A stretch of DNA of 64,000 nucleotides from Myotis daubentonii (Eukaryota; Chordata; Mammalia; Chiroptera; Vespertilionidae), in the NCBI RefSeq assembly GCF_963259705.1, contig NC_081846.1:94934641-94998640 (forward strand). Reading direction: 5' to 3'. Both the position numbers and the translations under genes were made by a program. The notes beneath the pieces were generated by a model that saw only the letters and a list, made by a program, of their open reading frames with translations, was not told the DNA's origin and made no database searches. Below, in pieces: positions 34,688 through 45,606 of the stretch (positions are counted from its first letter, which is position 1; each line of letters starts with the position of its first letter).

Positions 34688-36489
34688 ATTTTTAAAATTT
34701 AATTTTTGTGTGTGTGTGTTTTCTTTATTGATTAAAGTATTACATATGTGTTCTTTTCCCGCCATTCCCCCCCCCCACCTCCCCACTCATACCTCCACCC
34801 CCCTGTTGTCTGTGTCCATTGGTTAAGCTTATATGTATGCATACAAGTCCTTTGGTTGAACTCTCCCCCTTACCCCCACCCTCCCCTACCTTCCCTCTGA
34901 GTTTTGACGGTCTGATTGATGCTTCTCTCTGGATCTGTTTTTGTTCATCAGTTTATGTTGTTCATTTTATTCCATAAATGAGTGAGATCATGAGATATTT
35001 ACCTTTCTCTGACTGGCTTATTTCACTTAGCATAATGCTCTCCAATTCCATCCATGCTGTTGCAAATGGTAAGAATTCCTTCATTTTTACCGCAGCATAG
35101 TATTCCATTGTGTAGATGTACCACAGTTTTAATGAGTTTTAATCCACTCATCTGCTGATGGTTACTTAGGCTGTTTCCAAATCTTAGCTATAGTGAATTG
35201 TGCTGCTATGAACATAGGGGTGCGTATATTCTTTCTGATTGGTATTTCTGGTTTCTTGGGATATATTCCTGGGAGTGGGATCACTGGGTCAAATGGGAGT
35301 TCCATTTTTAGTTTTTTGAGGAAACTCCGTACTGTTCTCCACAGTGGCTGCACCAGTCTGCATTCCCACCAGCAGTGTATGAGTGTTCCTTTTTCTCCAC
35401 ATCCTCTCCAGCACTTGTCGTTTGTTGATTTGTTGATGATAGCCAGACTGACAGGTGTGAGATGGTACCGCATTGTTGTTTTTATTTGCATCTCTTGAAT
35501 GATTAGTGCCTTTGCGCATGTTTTCATATGTCTCTTTGCCTTATGTCTTCTTTTGAAAAATATCTATTTAGGTCCTTTGCCCATTTTTTGATTGGGTTGT
35601 TTATCTTCCTTTTGTTAAGTTGTGTGAGTTCCCTGTAAATGTTGGAGATTATACCCTTATCAGTGATAACACTGGCAAATATGTTCTCCCATGCAGTGGG
35701 CTTTCTTGTTGTTTTGTTGATGGTTTCTTTTGCTGTGCAGAAGCTTTTTATTTTGATGTAGTCCCATTTGTTTATTTCCTCCTTAGTTTCCATTGCTCTA
35801 GGAGCGGTATCGGTGAAGAAATTGCTTCGGCATATGTCTGAGATTTTGGTGCCTTTGGATTCCTCTAGTATTTTTATGGTTTCCCATCTTAGTTTAAGTT
35901 CTTTATCCATTTTGAGTTTATTTTTGTGTATGGTGTAAGTTGGTGGTCTAGTTTCTTTTTTTGCATGTATCTGTCCAGTTTTCCCAACACCATTTATTGA
36001 AGAGACTGTCCTGACTCCATTGTATGTTCATGCCTCCTTTGTCAAATGGTAATTGAGCATAGTGGTTTGGGTCGATTTCTGGGTTCTCTGTTCTGTTCCA
36101 TTGATCTATATGTCTGTTCTTGTGCCAGTACCAGGCAGTTTTGAGAACAGTGGCTTTGTAATACAGCTTGATATCTGGTATTGAGATCCCACCTACTTCG
36201 TTCTTCTTTCTCAGGATTGCTGCAGCTATTTGGGGTCTTTTTTTATTCCAGATGAATTTTTGGAGAGTTTGTTCTAGGTCTGTGAAATATGCCGTTAGTA
36301 ATTTAATGGGGAGTGCATTGAATCTATAGAATGCTTTGTGTAGTATGGACATTTTAATGATGTTGGTTTTACCAATCCATGAACATGGTATATTCTTCCA
36401 TCTGTGTATGTCTTCCTCTCTTTCTTTTTTCAGTGTCCTGCAGTTTCCCGAGTACAGGTCTTTTACCTCCTTAGTTAAGTTTATTCCTG
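34688..36489 (-). mobile_element. Young L1, 5'-truncated
   Basis: Reading the minus strand, the element enters ORF2 at its truncated 5' end near 36489 and finishes in a 3' UTR with G-rich tract and A-rich tail near 34688. Peptides [40 protein letters not shown] and [20 protein letters not shown] are the C-terminal third of L1 ORF2 protein. The frame is broken between 35910 and 35948 and near 35527. Sequence conservation is higher than in the other L1s here, so it is relatively recent. Confidence 0.9.
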
Positions 36490-37550
36490 CTCACAGCAGT
36501 GGTGGCTCCTCTGGCTGGTGGGGTCAGGCTGCTCACCCGGCTGCTGCTCCTCAGGTGGGGTCGGGTTGCTCACGTAGCTACTGCTCCTCAGACGGGGGCA
36601 GGCTGCTTGCGCCTCCTATAATACTCTTGAAAAAAGCAAGAGTAACTGTGTCTCCAGGATTGCTGAAGAATTTTGCCAATTGGCTTCTCGATCAGAGGGC
36701 TTATAAAGCAGACTGAAGTTATGCCTATGTACATCGAAGTTTTCCATTGGTGTTCCTTTTTGCATTCAGATAAGGACTTCTCACTGCTCAATGTGCTGAA
36801 AATGGTGGTCTTTGGGAAAGGTGTCAGACATATTCATGTCCAGAAGAACTGGAGACTACAGCATGGCTTGTGACCTTTTGCTTCGTGCTTGATTTCAGGC
36901 CATCTCGGGAGTGACTCTTGGACTCAAACATGGGAGAGGTGCCCTTGCTCGGCAACGTGCAGCCCAGGAGCTTCCAAGAAATTTTGCCACATACGAGTAG
37001 TGAGGCAGGTCCCTCTGAAGCGCTGGGTCCGTCCTTTCCCCTGGTAGGAGCCTGAGGGGCGAGTTCTTGCCCGCAGGCTGGGGGCTGCCCCGCAGTGGTC
37101 GGGACGGGGCCCAGGACTGAGCGCATCAGCTAGCTGCCTGTCCACTGCACTCTGGGGTGCAAGGTGCGCGCAGTCCCGCCGCCTACCCGCAGGATTGGGC
37201 GCCGCGGTCCGCTAGCCTTTCCCGCTGAATGTTGCTATTACCACCATGCGGAAGGCCCGCGGAGGGGTGGCGGGAGGTCCAATGCACTGCAGGGCGACGC
37301 CGCACGGGCAAGGGCAAGCAGCGAGCGGAGCGCCGCGGCAGCGCAGGCACCGGACGGCCCAGCCCTGGGCACGGACACTCTAGCAACACCGCTCGGCCGG
37401 AGCTGAGGCCTGATGCTCGGCGGGAGAGTGGGAGGCGAAGGCGGGGAAAGGTCTGCCCTTGTGAGCCCTTGGGCTTTCCCATGTCCCCAGTTTTCCCTCC
37501 TCTGTGCTAAGGAAGGTAGGAAGGCGCTGCTCTGGCTGCTCTGTCCCATA
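36490..37550. other. CpG-rich block of unknown origin
   Basis: Between two antisense L1s lies about 1 kb unlike either. Its right part, 36900-37510, is GC-rich and dense in CpG (gcgccgcggtccgctagcc, gagcggagcgccgcggcagc). Open frames of 70-128 codons exist on both strands, none recognisable. It could be the 5' end of an unrecognised retrocopy, a transduced promoter or an intronic CpG island. Confidence 0.5.
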
Positions 37551-37908
37551 GTTTTTGAGTAGTTGTGTTTTTATTTTCATTTGTCTCAAGATAGCTTTTG
37601 ATTTCTTCTTTGATCTCATTGTTGGCCCATTCATTGTTAAGTAGCATGTTATTTAAGCTCCATGTGTTTGTGCTTTTAGTTTTTTTTCTTTTAGTTGATT
37701 TCTAATTTCATACCATTTTCATCAGAGATGCTTGATATAATTTCAGTCTCTTTAAAATTTTTTTGAGACTTATATTGTGGTCTAATATGTGATTCATCCT
37801 AGAAAATGTGCCATGTGTACTTGAAAAGAATGTGCATTCTGCTGCTTTGGTGTGAAATGCTTTATAAACATCTATTAAATCCATTTAGGCTAATATGTCA
37901 TACTAGTG

Positions 37909-38123
37909 CAGCCGTGGGCAAACTAGGGCCCGCGGGCCGGATCCGGCCCGTTTGAAATGAATAAAACTAAAAAAAAAAAAAGACCGTACCCTTTTATGTA
38001 ATGATGTTTACTTTGAATTTATATTAGTTCACACAAACACTCCATCCATGCTTTTGTTCCGGCCCTCCGGTCCAGTTTAAGAACCCATTGTGGCCCTCGA
38101 GTCAAAAAGTTTGCCCACCCCTG
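37909..38123 (-). mobile_element. Intact bat hAT MITE (215 bp)
   Basis: Inverted ends cagccgtgggcaaactaggg and gtttgcccacccctg are flanked by the 8-bp duplication TACTAGTG (37901-37908, 38124-38131). It is the same family as 6108-7595 without a Helitron inside, and so shows the empty site. The duplicated target includes a CTAG, so it landed on the 3' end of a Helitron. Confidence 0.92.
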
Positions 38124-38125
38124 TA

Positions 38126-38631
38126 CTAGTGGCTTGGTGCATGGATTCGTGCACATTGAAAGGAAATTAATTAGAAGAAATATTTTTATTAAATATATTT
38201 TTTTATTGATTTTTTACAGAGAGGAAGGGAGAGGGATAGAGAGTTAGAAACATCGATCAGCCGCCTCCTGCACACTCCCCACTGGGGATGTGCCCGCAAC
38301 CAAGGTACATGCCCTTGACTGGAATCAAACTTGGGACCCTTGAGTCCGCAGGCCGACGCTCTATCCACTGAGCCAAACCTGCCAGGGCTAGAAGAAATAT
38401 TTTAATATCGCTATTTGCCCTTTCTCTATAATAGAAGTGCCAACCAAATTCATAATCAACAATGACAGATCAAAACACACATGTGCGACTGGTGACTATG
38501 AGAGCTTTATATGTATTGCGCATGCGCGCGTCAACGTTTATTTTTAAATTGCCAGTGCACATCATATGTACCAGCTAGTTGGGCAGTCGGGCAGTTGGAC
38601 GGACGGTCACTTAGCCTTTTATATATATAGA
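38126..38631 (-). mobile_element. Helitron H1 (HeliBat1-like 3' end)
   Basis: CTAG lies at 38126-38129, followed by ggcttggtgcatggattcgt and gcacattgaaaggaaattaa. The same 3' end is found on the Rep-carrying copy at 39073. The 5' end, ttagccttttatatatatag, abuts the next copy. A Ves SINE has inserted at 38187. Confidence 0.8.
38187..38389 (-). mobile_element. Ves SINE with clear target duplication
   Basis: Antisense SINE (ttttttattgattttttaca, cagccgcctcctgcacactc, gctctatccactgagcc) flanked by agaagaaatatttt at 38173-38186 and 38390-38403. It sits inside Helitron H1 and is therefore younger. Confidence 0.93.
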
Positions 38632-38962
38632 CTAGAGGCCAGGTGCATGAATCCACGCACCGATGGGGGTCCCTTGGCCTGGCCTGTGCCCTTTTGCAAT
38701 CCGGGACCCCTTGGGGGATGTCGGAGGTCCGGTGCAGGGATATGACCCAATCCCCGCAGGCCAGGCCAAGGGACCCTGGGCCTCTAGTATGCATATAAGA
38801 TCTTTGGTTAATCCCTTCCTGCCCTCTCCCCTCCCCCTTCCCTCTGAGATTCATCAGTCTGTTCCATGTTTCCCTGCCTGTGTGTTGAGCGTCTGCCCCC
38901 TGGTGGTCAGTGCACATCATAGGTGCTGGTCAAATGGTCACTTAGGCTTTTATATATATAGA
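38632..38962 (-). mobile_element. Helitron H2 carrying L1 3'-UTR piece
   Basis: CTAG at 38632-38635 touches H1 directly. Inside, from about 38789, gcatataagatctttggtta to ttccctctgagattcatcag matches bat L1 3' UTR as seen at 34830 and 59130. The 5' part again has ccctggtggtcagtgcacat. The first 55 bases are partly repeated in inverted form near 38758-38787, ending gggcctctag. A sister copy lies at 58558. Confidence 0.8.
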
Positions 38963-39114
38963 TAAGCCTGTTTATTTGTTGATGTTCTGTCTGGAAGATC
39001 TATCCATTGATGTCAATGGGGTGTAAATCCCCTATAGTGACAGTACTACTGTCATTCTCTCTCTATGTCCAACTAGTAGCCCGGTGCACGAAATTCGTGC
39101 ACATTGAAAGGGAA

Positions 39115-41222
39115 TTAATTAGAGGAACGTAATTTGGACTCACTATATAATATCAATAATATGTGAGCATGAGGCAGTCCACGTTTCTGAAATTCAATGA
39201 CAAGAATTTTAGCTATTACTTTGCCAAATAAATGGAATTTACAGGTATTTAAAAGAGCATTCAGCTTAATATTAAAAACTTGGCTACCAAGTCAGGCCTG
39301 TTTGCAACTTTTTGTCAGCGTTGTAAATTGTTTGCAGTATCTGCCCATTTGGGGTTGCATGTCATGGTTATGAATAAATCGGGCTTGCTATACCTCATTA
39401 CAATTGCCATAGCATCCTGATATCACATATTTCTGAGACTACCCTCAAAAGATGATGGAAGTATTATCATTTTACCAGTCGGCGCATTGTCATTTTCAGA
39501 TCTAGATGTGAGATAATCCATCAAACCACTATATTTTTCAACTCTCAACTTAGATTGGTTTGCTTTGATGAAGTTTATCCGATTGGCTTCCACTTTTGAA
39601 TACGAATCCACAATAAACTGTTGAGTTGATTTTCCTGCATTTGAAATAGGATTGATACCCTAACCGGTTTGGCTCAGTGGATAGAGCGTCGGCCTGCGGA
39701 CTGAAAGGTCCCAGGTTCGATTCTGGTCAAGGGCATGTACCTTGGTTGCGGGCACATCCCTAGTAGGAGGTGTGCAGGAGGCAGCTGATCGATGTTTCTC
39801 TCTCATCAATGGATCTAACTCTCTATCCCTCTCCCTTCCTCTCTGTAAAAAATCAATAAAATATATATTTAAAAAAAGAAAAGGAAAACTAAGGAGACAC
39901 TTTAAAAAAATAAAATAAAATAAAAAATAAATAAAATAGGATTGAACGTGTCCCACACAGAGAGATGAAATCCATAATACTGCATTTGTATGACTCCTGT
40001 CCTTACATTTTTTCCAGTATTATTGTCTATTACACTGTTGTCTCTGAGTCTTAATGCAAAATCCATTCCCAGCCTTGTTCACCATGTGGAAAAAGAATAG
40101 GATATGTCATTGCATCTAATGTAGGAAACAGGATATTGATTTTTTTCATTTTAGTGGCATTTGGATTATTGGGATCTGGTTTACAATGAATGAGCAAGTC
40201 CCTTTCAAAAGGAGGCTCTCCATCTTCGTTTCTGAATATGACAGCAACCTCGGTTACACAGGAAGAATTATATCAACCCAGATCACTGTTACGATTGTAT
40301 TTAATCACCATTGTTACTTCTGTGGGAGCAATACCTTTTGCTGCTGCTTCAGATTGGGCTTCCTTTTCTACCTCATGTAGCATCTTGTACGATTTTGTTA
40401 ATCATTTATTTCATGCATGAGGTTGTTGATATTGATCATGAGTCTTTCTGAGCAGCCCTGGTTTTCTGGCATTGCTAATCTTTTACTTTTGTCTTTGGCT
40501 GTATCCAAAATATAGAGTTGAGCAAACTTCCGAGAAACACCATCCAAAGGATTTAAAGTTCCAGTATGGTGATAAACTTGTCCGTGTATTCTAAAACAGT
40601 ATGGTCCATATCCTGATGGTGATGCAATATTTGCACCCATGGAAGCAAAAGCAAAAGAACTATTTATGGAATGAATATTTTCCATGAAATTTTTACTGTC
40701 AGAATCTTTGTTTGTCATTAATCTTTTTAAATATGCCGGGTAATCTGGAAAATGTATATCATTTGGACAGACTTTCCCTTTGCTACAACATCCAGTAAAT
40801 TTCCCATCGGATGGTTTTTCATCCAAGAAATTTAGTAATAGGCAAAATTCACATCGAACAGTCATTCCACCACAACTATGTTTGAGGATTGCATCCTCAT
40901 GTACTCCATTTTCGCTGAGAAGGCAGTTCCTACCGGTATTGGTCGTACTTGTTGATGACTGTTCTCTAGACATATTCTGTCGCCGCCACCGCCTTCTTTC
41001 AGCTTCAAAGGCACGTTGGTCTTACATTTTCTGTCGATGACACCAGTGTTTTTTGGCATCAGAGCGACGTTTTTCCAGTAGCTGGTGTTCAGATACATCC
41101 TGTCGCAGGTGCCGCCTTCTTTCAAGATCAGACGCACGCTGCTCTGCAGACACTTTCTGTCTATAACGCCGGCATCTTTTGGCTGCAGAGCTACGTTGTG
41201 TCAACAGGTGTTCTTTAGACAT
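39115..41222 (-). pseudogene. Helitron Rep protein, N-terminal part, broken
   Basis: Rep-helicase nicks and unwinds the Helitron for rolling-circle transposition. The minus-strand frame starts MSKEHLLTQRSSAAKRCRRY with about four arginine-rich 20-residue repeats. One stop lies at 41022. At 40973-40398 comes a typical Helitron-like N-terminal domain (CCSKGKVCPNDIHFPDYPAY, SSFAFASMGANIASPSGYGP, FCRIHG-like YCFRIHGQVYHHTG). Frameshifts follow. Then come FPTLDAMTYPILFPHGEQGW, the linker at 39611-39423 (ANRINFIKANQSKLRVEKYS) and KPDLFITMTCNPKW. The last recognisable part is EFQKRGLPHAHILL, whose HUH histidines lie at 39163-39171. The tyrosine catalytic helix and the whole Pif1-like helicase are missing. 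The copy is inactive. Confidence 0.9.
39656..39933 (+). mobile_element. Ves SINE, sense strand
   Basis: The full-length order can be read: a tRNA-like head with A box ggtttggctcagtgg and B box ggttcgattc, body gcaggaggcagctgatcgat, a CT-rich section and an A-rich tail. The target duplication aaataggattga occurs at 39644-39655 and 39934-39945. It interrupts the Rep pseudogene. It is a SINE, not a tRNA gene: the head lacks a complete cloverleaf and sits inside a repeat. Confidence 0.95.
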
Positions 41223-44159
41223 AGTCCCACCTCTCTACTGTCACGGTCTGAGATGCAGGTGAATGAGAGTCCTGGCTATCAGGCCGCTGAGAGCTATCTG
41301 ACCAATGGCTGATTCTGGCTCATTCTGTGGGGGTGGGACTTCCTCCTCCCTGCTGTCAGTTTCCACAGCTGTGATGAGGAAGCTGGGGTGACAGGGAGCC
41401 GCGCTCTCTCTTGCTCTGCTCTATGTCCAGAGGCCTCCTGCTCTGCCAAGTCCTCCAAACCTCCCGCTCTCCGCCAGCAAGGTCCCGGGAGCCTGTGGGC
41501 GTGGCTAGGTGTGGGCGGCCATGCCTCCCCAACCGGCGAAAGTCCCGGGAGCCCGTGGCCACAGCTGCCGTCGCCTTCTGGGGCGCCTGACACCTGGGTA
41601 TGCAAATTAACTGCCATCTTTGTTGGATAATTTGCATAGTTATTCAGATTGGCTTGTGGGTGTGGCTTTAGCGTAGCAGAGGGGCGGCGAATTTGCATGT
41701 TTCTCTTTTATTATATAGGATAAGATATGCTTTATATATTTAGGTGCTCCTCTGTTGGGTGCATAAATGTTTACAAGAGTTATATCCTCTTGTTGAGTTA
41801 CTCCCTTTATCATTATGTAGTGTATTTGTTTGCCTTTTACTATAGCTTTTGTGTTAAAGTCTATTTTGTCTGATACACATATTGCTGCCCCAGCTTTTTA
41901 AAATTTCCATTTACATGAACTATATTTTATTATCACTTCACTTTCAGTATCTTTTAATCTGAGGTGGGTCTCTTATATACAGCATATATATATGGGTCTT
42001 GTTTTCTAATCCATTCAGTCACCCTCTGTCTTTTGATTGGAACATTTATTTCATTTATATTAAAGTGATTATTGATAGGTATATAGTTATTTTCATTTTA
42101 TTATATTTATGTGTTCTTTATTTCCTCTTAAATAAGTCATTTTAATATTTCTTATAATACTGGTGATCAGTGTTGTCATAGAGACTCCTTTAGCTTTTTC
42201 TTGGCTGGGAAGCTCTTTAACTGTCCTTTGATTAGAAATGATAGTTTTGCTGGGTAGAGTAGTCTTGTTTGTAGGTCCCTGCTTTTCATAACTTTAAATA
42301 TTTTGTGCCAGTCCTTTAGACCTGCAAAGTTTCTGTTGAGAAATGAGCTGATAGTCTCATGGAAGCTTATGCTTTTCTCTTGCTGCTTTTAAGATTATCT
42401 CTTTGTCTTTAACTTTTGGCATTTTAATCATGATGTGTGTTGGTGTGGCCTCTTTGGGTTCATCTTGTTTGGGAGTCTGTGCTTCCTGGACTTGCGTGTC
42501 TTTTTCCTTCAGGTTAGGGAAGTTTTCTGTCATTATTTCTTCAACTAGGTTTTCATTTCCTTGCTTCCTCTTTTTTCCTTCTGGTACCCCTATGATGTGA
42601 ATGTTGTCATGCTACCCAGAGGTCCCTTAAACTATCACCTTTTTTAAATTCTTTTTTTCCATTCAGATTGGGTGTTTTCTGCTTCCTTTTCTAATTGCTA
42701 ATTTGACCCTCTGCTTTATCTACTCTGCTGTTGATTCCCTGTAGTGTATTTCTCATTTCAGTTCTTTTAGTCTTCATTTCTGATTGGTTATTTTTTTATG
42801 ATTCCTACCTCCATTTTTATGTTTCCTATCTTTTTGTTGAAGTTCTCACTGAGCATGCTTATAACCTGTGCTTTGAACTCTGCATCTGGTAGATTGCTTC
42901 TCTCCATTTTTTTAGTTCTTTTTCTGGAGTATTGTTCTGTTGTTTCATTTGGGACATGTTTCTTTGTCTCATCATTTTGGATGCATTGATGTGTTTTGCT
43001 TCTTTGTATTCGGTAGAGCTGCTGTATATCCTGGTCTTGGTAGAGTGGCCTATTGTATTAGTAATCCTGGAGGGCCCAGTAGAGGAAAGAGCCTCCTTGA
43101 TCACCGCACTGGTGTGCCCCATGTGGGTTGTGTGCCCCCTCTTGTTATGATGGAACCTTGATTGCTTTGGACAGGTCAGTGGAAGGAATTTATCCCCAGG
43201 CTGATTGGCTGCGAGGATTAGTTGCAACCACAATGGGGAGCTGTTGTGCAGGGGCTGACCTGATGGAGCAATACTCATCACTTCACCAGAGCCCTGATGC
43301 CCGAAGAGTTCACCCCTTGAATGTGTCACTTGTGGTAGTATTTGGGTGGTGAACTTGCATGGTCTGAAGCTGACCACCAGTTGTGCTGGCTCTGGGGCCT
43401 ACCTGGAGGGGCAGGCCAAAATCAGCTGCCACCTGTACCCTGCGGAGGGCTACCCAGCATGACCTACAAAACAATCTGCAGATGGCTGCTACTTGTGGTG
43501 GGCTTGGAGGAGCCTAAGAAAGATCAGACTATGTACTGTGACCAGTTGCTGCTAGTGCCCAGCTTGGAGCCACTTAGCAAAAAGTATATGGCATGCCTTG
43601 ACCAGATGCCGCTTGTGTGGGGTTTGTGAACTTTTAACAGATTTTAGGATGGAAATGGCTTAGGTGGGTGTGTAAGTTGGATGGGGCAGGGTCTCAGGGA
43701 GTCATCAAGATGGGGCAAACAGTGTTGGCCAGGTTGACAGAGACTCAGATCGGGCTCCCGCCTGCTGGCTCTATGGTGTAGTGGTGGCTCAGCAGAGGAG
43801 CAGTGGCCTCTGCCAGCACTTCTTTCTGGGAGAAGGCTAGCTCTTCAGCTCCCACTCTGATGCCAGACACTTCAGTTCCTCCCTGAATGTCCCTGATGTG
43901 CCTTTTGAGCCACTGCCCCAGCACTGGAGCTCAGAATGAGTGAGTTTGAGTAAGTTCATGTGCTGGCCCTTTAAGAGGAACACCTGGGACTCCAGCAGCC
44001 TCTGTGTCACTCAGCCACAATCCCTGCTGGTTTTACACCCAGAACTTATGGGGACTTCTCTTTCTGGCACTGGAACCCTGGCAGGGGGCTTGGTGTGGGG
44101 CTGGGACCCCTGGCACCTCAGGGGCACTTCTGAAGACGAGGTATCCCTTTCTTTCTTTC

Positions 44160-44396
44160 TTTTTAATCCTCACCCAAGGATATTTTTCCATTGATTTTTA
44201 GAGCGAGTAGAAGAGAGAGGGAAAGACAGAGAGAAATATCACTGTGATATTTTGATTGGTTGCCTCCTGCACGCTCCCTGAGCAGGGCAGGGAGGAACCT
44301 GCAACTGAGGTACGTGCCCTTGGCCAGTATTGAACCCAGGACCCTTCAGTCTGCAGGCTGACGCTCTATCCACTGAGTCAAACCAGCTAGGGCCCA
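44160..44396 (-). mobile_element. Ves SINE at 5' end of L1 B
   Basis: Contains taatcctcacccaaggatat, attggttgcctcctgcac and acgctctatccactgagtc. Confidence 0.88.
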
Positions 44397-45079
44397 AGGT
44401 AACCTATTTAATTCTTAAGTGGTATACATGGATGTGGGGCCAGTCTTTTCCATGTTCCCAGCCCTCCTATCAGTGCTGTCATAGAGGCTGTACCATTTGA
44501 CTTCAGTAGTTGCCAAATAGTCTCTTTGCCAAGTCTTGGGTGATATGGCAAGGGATCTTTTTTTCCTTACAGATCAAGAGGTACCCTTTTACCTCCGTGG
44601 CTCTGAAGTGACGCCCTGAGCAGTTCCCTAATGCAGGCCAGGAGGTGCCCATGACTTGAGGCACCCTGTCATGGGCATAGGAAGGGGCTTGGTATGGTGT
44701 GTGCTCGTGGGTCCCTCCCTCTTTCTGCAGGGGTTTAGGGAGTAGCCCCTTGGAGCCTTTGTGGAGTAGTGTAGAATTGCCCAGAAGCCTTGCCTTTCAT
44801 TAACCAGAGATGGCGCTGAGCCTGTCCTGGGTGAATTTAGGGAGATAAGGTAGTTACGGGGCTGCCAAATGATGGGTTCTAACACTGTTAACATTACCGT
44901 GCCCGCCTAGGTCTTTTCACTGATGCCCATGCTGCTCCACCTTGGAGCGCACCCTTCCCTCATCACAGGCACAGCTTTCGTGTGTGACCAGGCCTGCAGG
45001 CACGAGACTGTTCTCAGCTTTTGGAAGCTCAGCTGCGGCTGTTTGATCGTGGTGCCCTCTGAGCCTTTATGAAGTTTCC
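44397..45079. other. Intron, nothing recognised
   Basis: Moderately GC-rich. No exon or repeat identified. An 88-codon minus-strand frame has no known similarity. Confidence 0.4.
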
Positions 45080-45286
45080 TTTTTTTTTTTTTTTTAGTAT
45101 ATTTTTATTGATTTCAGAGAGAGGAAGAGAGAGATAGAAACATCAATGATCAGAGAAAATCATGGATCAGCTGCCTCCTGCATGCCCCACACTGGGGATC
45201 GAGCTCACAAGCCAGGCATGTGCCCTGGCTGGGAATCGAACCGTGACCTCCTGGTTCATAGATCGACGTACAACCACTTGCAAAAT
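45080..45286 (-). mobile_element. Ves SINE, head missing
   Basis: A T-tract then atatttttattgatttcaga, cagctgcctcctgcatgc and ggctgggaatcgaacc. The end of the tRNA-like head is replaced by other sequence. Confidence 0.8.
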
Positions 45287-45510
45287 ATCATCTCCATTCA
45301 CATAAGGAAAAATCAGTACCTTCCCCAGAGTTATAAAACTAACCATTCTCAAAATCAGTACTTTTCTCATGCCTGTTGGTACAAAGTTCATACTTTCTTC
45401 AAGCCATCTTGTTGGGTTCACTACTCTGGCTGATTATACTATGTTCAGCAATAATTGGAAAAACTTTCAGCTTAAAGAGATGTTGAATCTTTACCAACCA
45501 CATCTTTCAG

Positions 45511-45606
45511 GGCAAGTGACTTGGTCATGAAGGTGGATGCTCTCCTGTCCGCTCAACCAAAAGGAGACACGAGAATCGAGTACCAGTTTTTTGAAGACAG
45601 ACACAG
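45511..45606 (+). CDS. UGGT1: UGGT1 exon 9 of window
   Basis: This exon has 96 bases, entering and leaving after the second codon base. The acceptor is tttcag and the donor gtatgg. It encodes ASDLVMKVDALLSAQPKGDT and RIEYQFFEDRH, the second half of the discontinuous fourth thioredoxin-like domain. Confidence 0.95.

Larger units (their letters stand above)
39073..41720 (-). mobile_element. Rep-carrying Helitron, internally deleted
   Basis: The 3' end is CTAG (39073-39076) with hairpin gtgcacgaaattcgtgcac. The 5' end is TCCTATATAATAAAAGAG read back from 41720. L1 sequence flanks both sides and the minus-strand target reads ctta|ttgg, an A|T site. It is 2.65 kb, while autonomous bat Helitrons run to about 5-6 kb with a Rep-helicase gene. 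It contains the N-terminal part of that gene and a later SINE. Confidence 0.9.
37551..44160 (-). mobile_element. L1 fragment B, near full length, split by Helitrons
   Basis: On the + strand 37551-37900, 38966-39072 and 41721-44160 together read as one antisense L1: ORF2, then ORF1 near 42400-43000, then a GC-rich 5' UTR to about 44150. Landmarks are gctccatgtgtttgtgcttt, gatgtcaatggggtgtaaat, cctcttgttgagttactccc and agcttatgcttttctcttgc. The 3' part after ORF2 is missing or replaced at the left. Many stops are present. The intervening 37901-38962 and 39073-41720 are later insertions. Confidence 0.75.

Noticed and set aside
39661..39740. A tRNA gene
   Set aside because: A and B boxes are those of a Ves SINE head, with SINE body, tail and target duplication following.
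40398..40973. A host gene of 191 residues
   Set aside because: It is the Helitron-like N domain of a broken transposon Rep protein inside clear Helitron ends.
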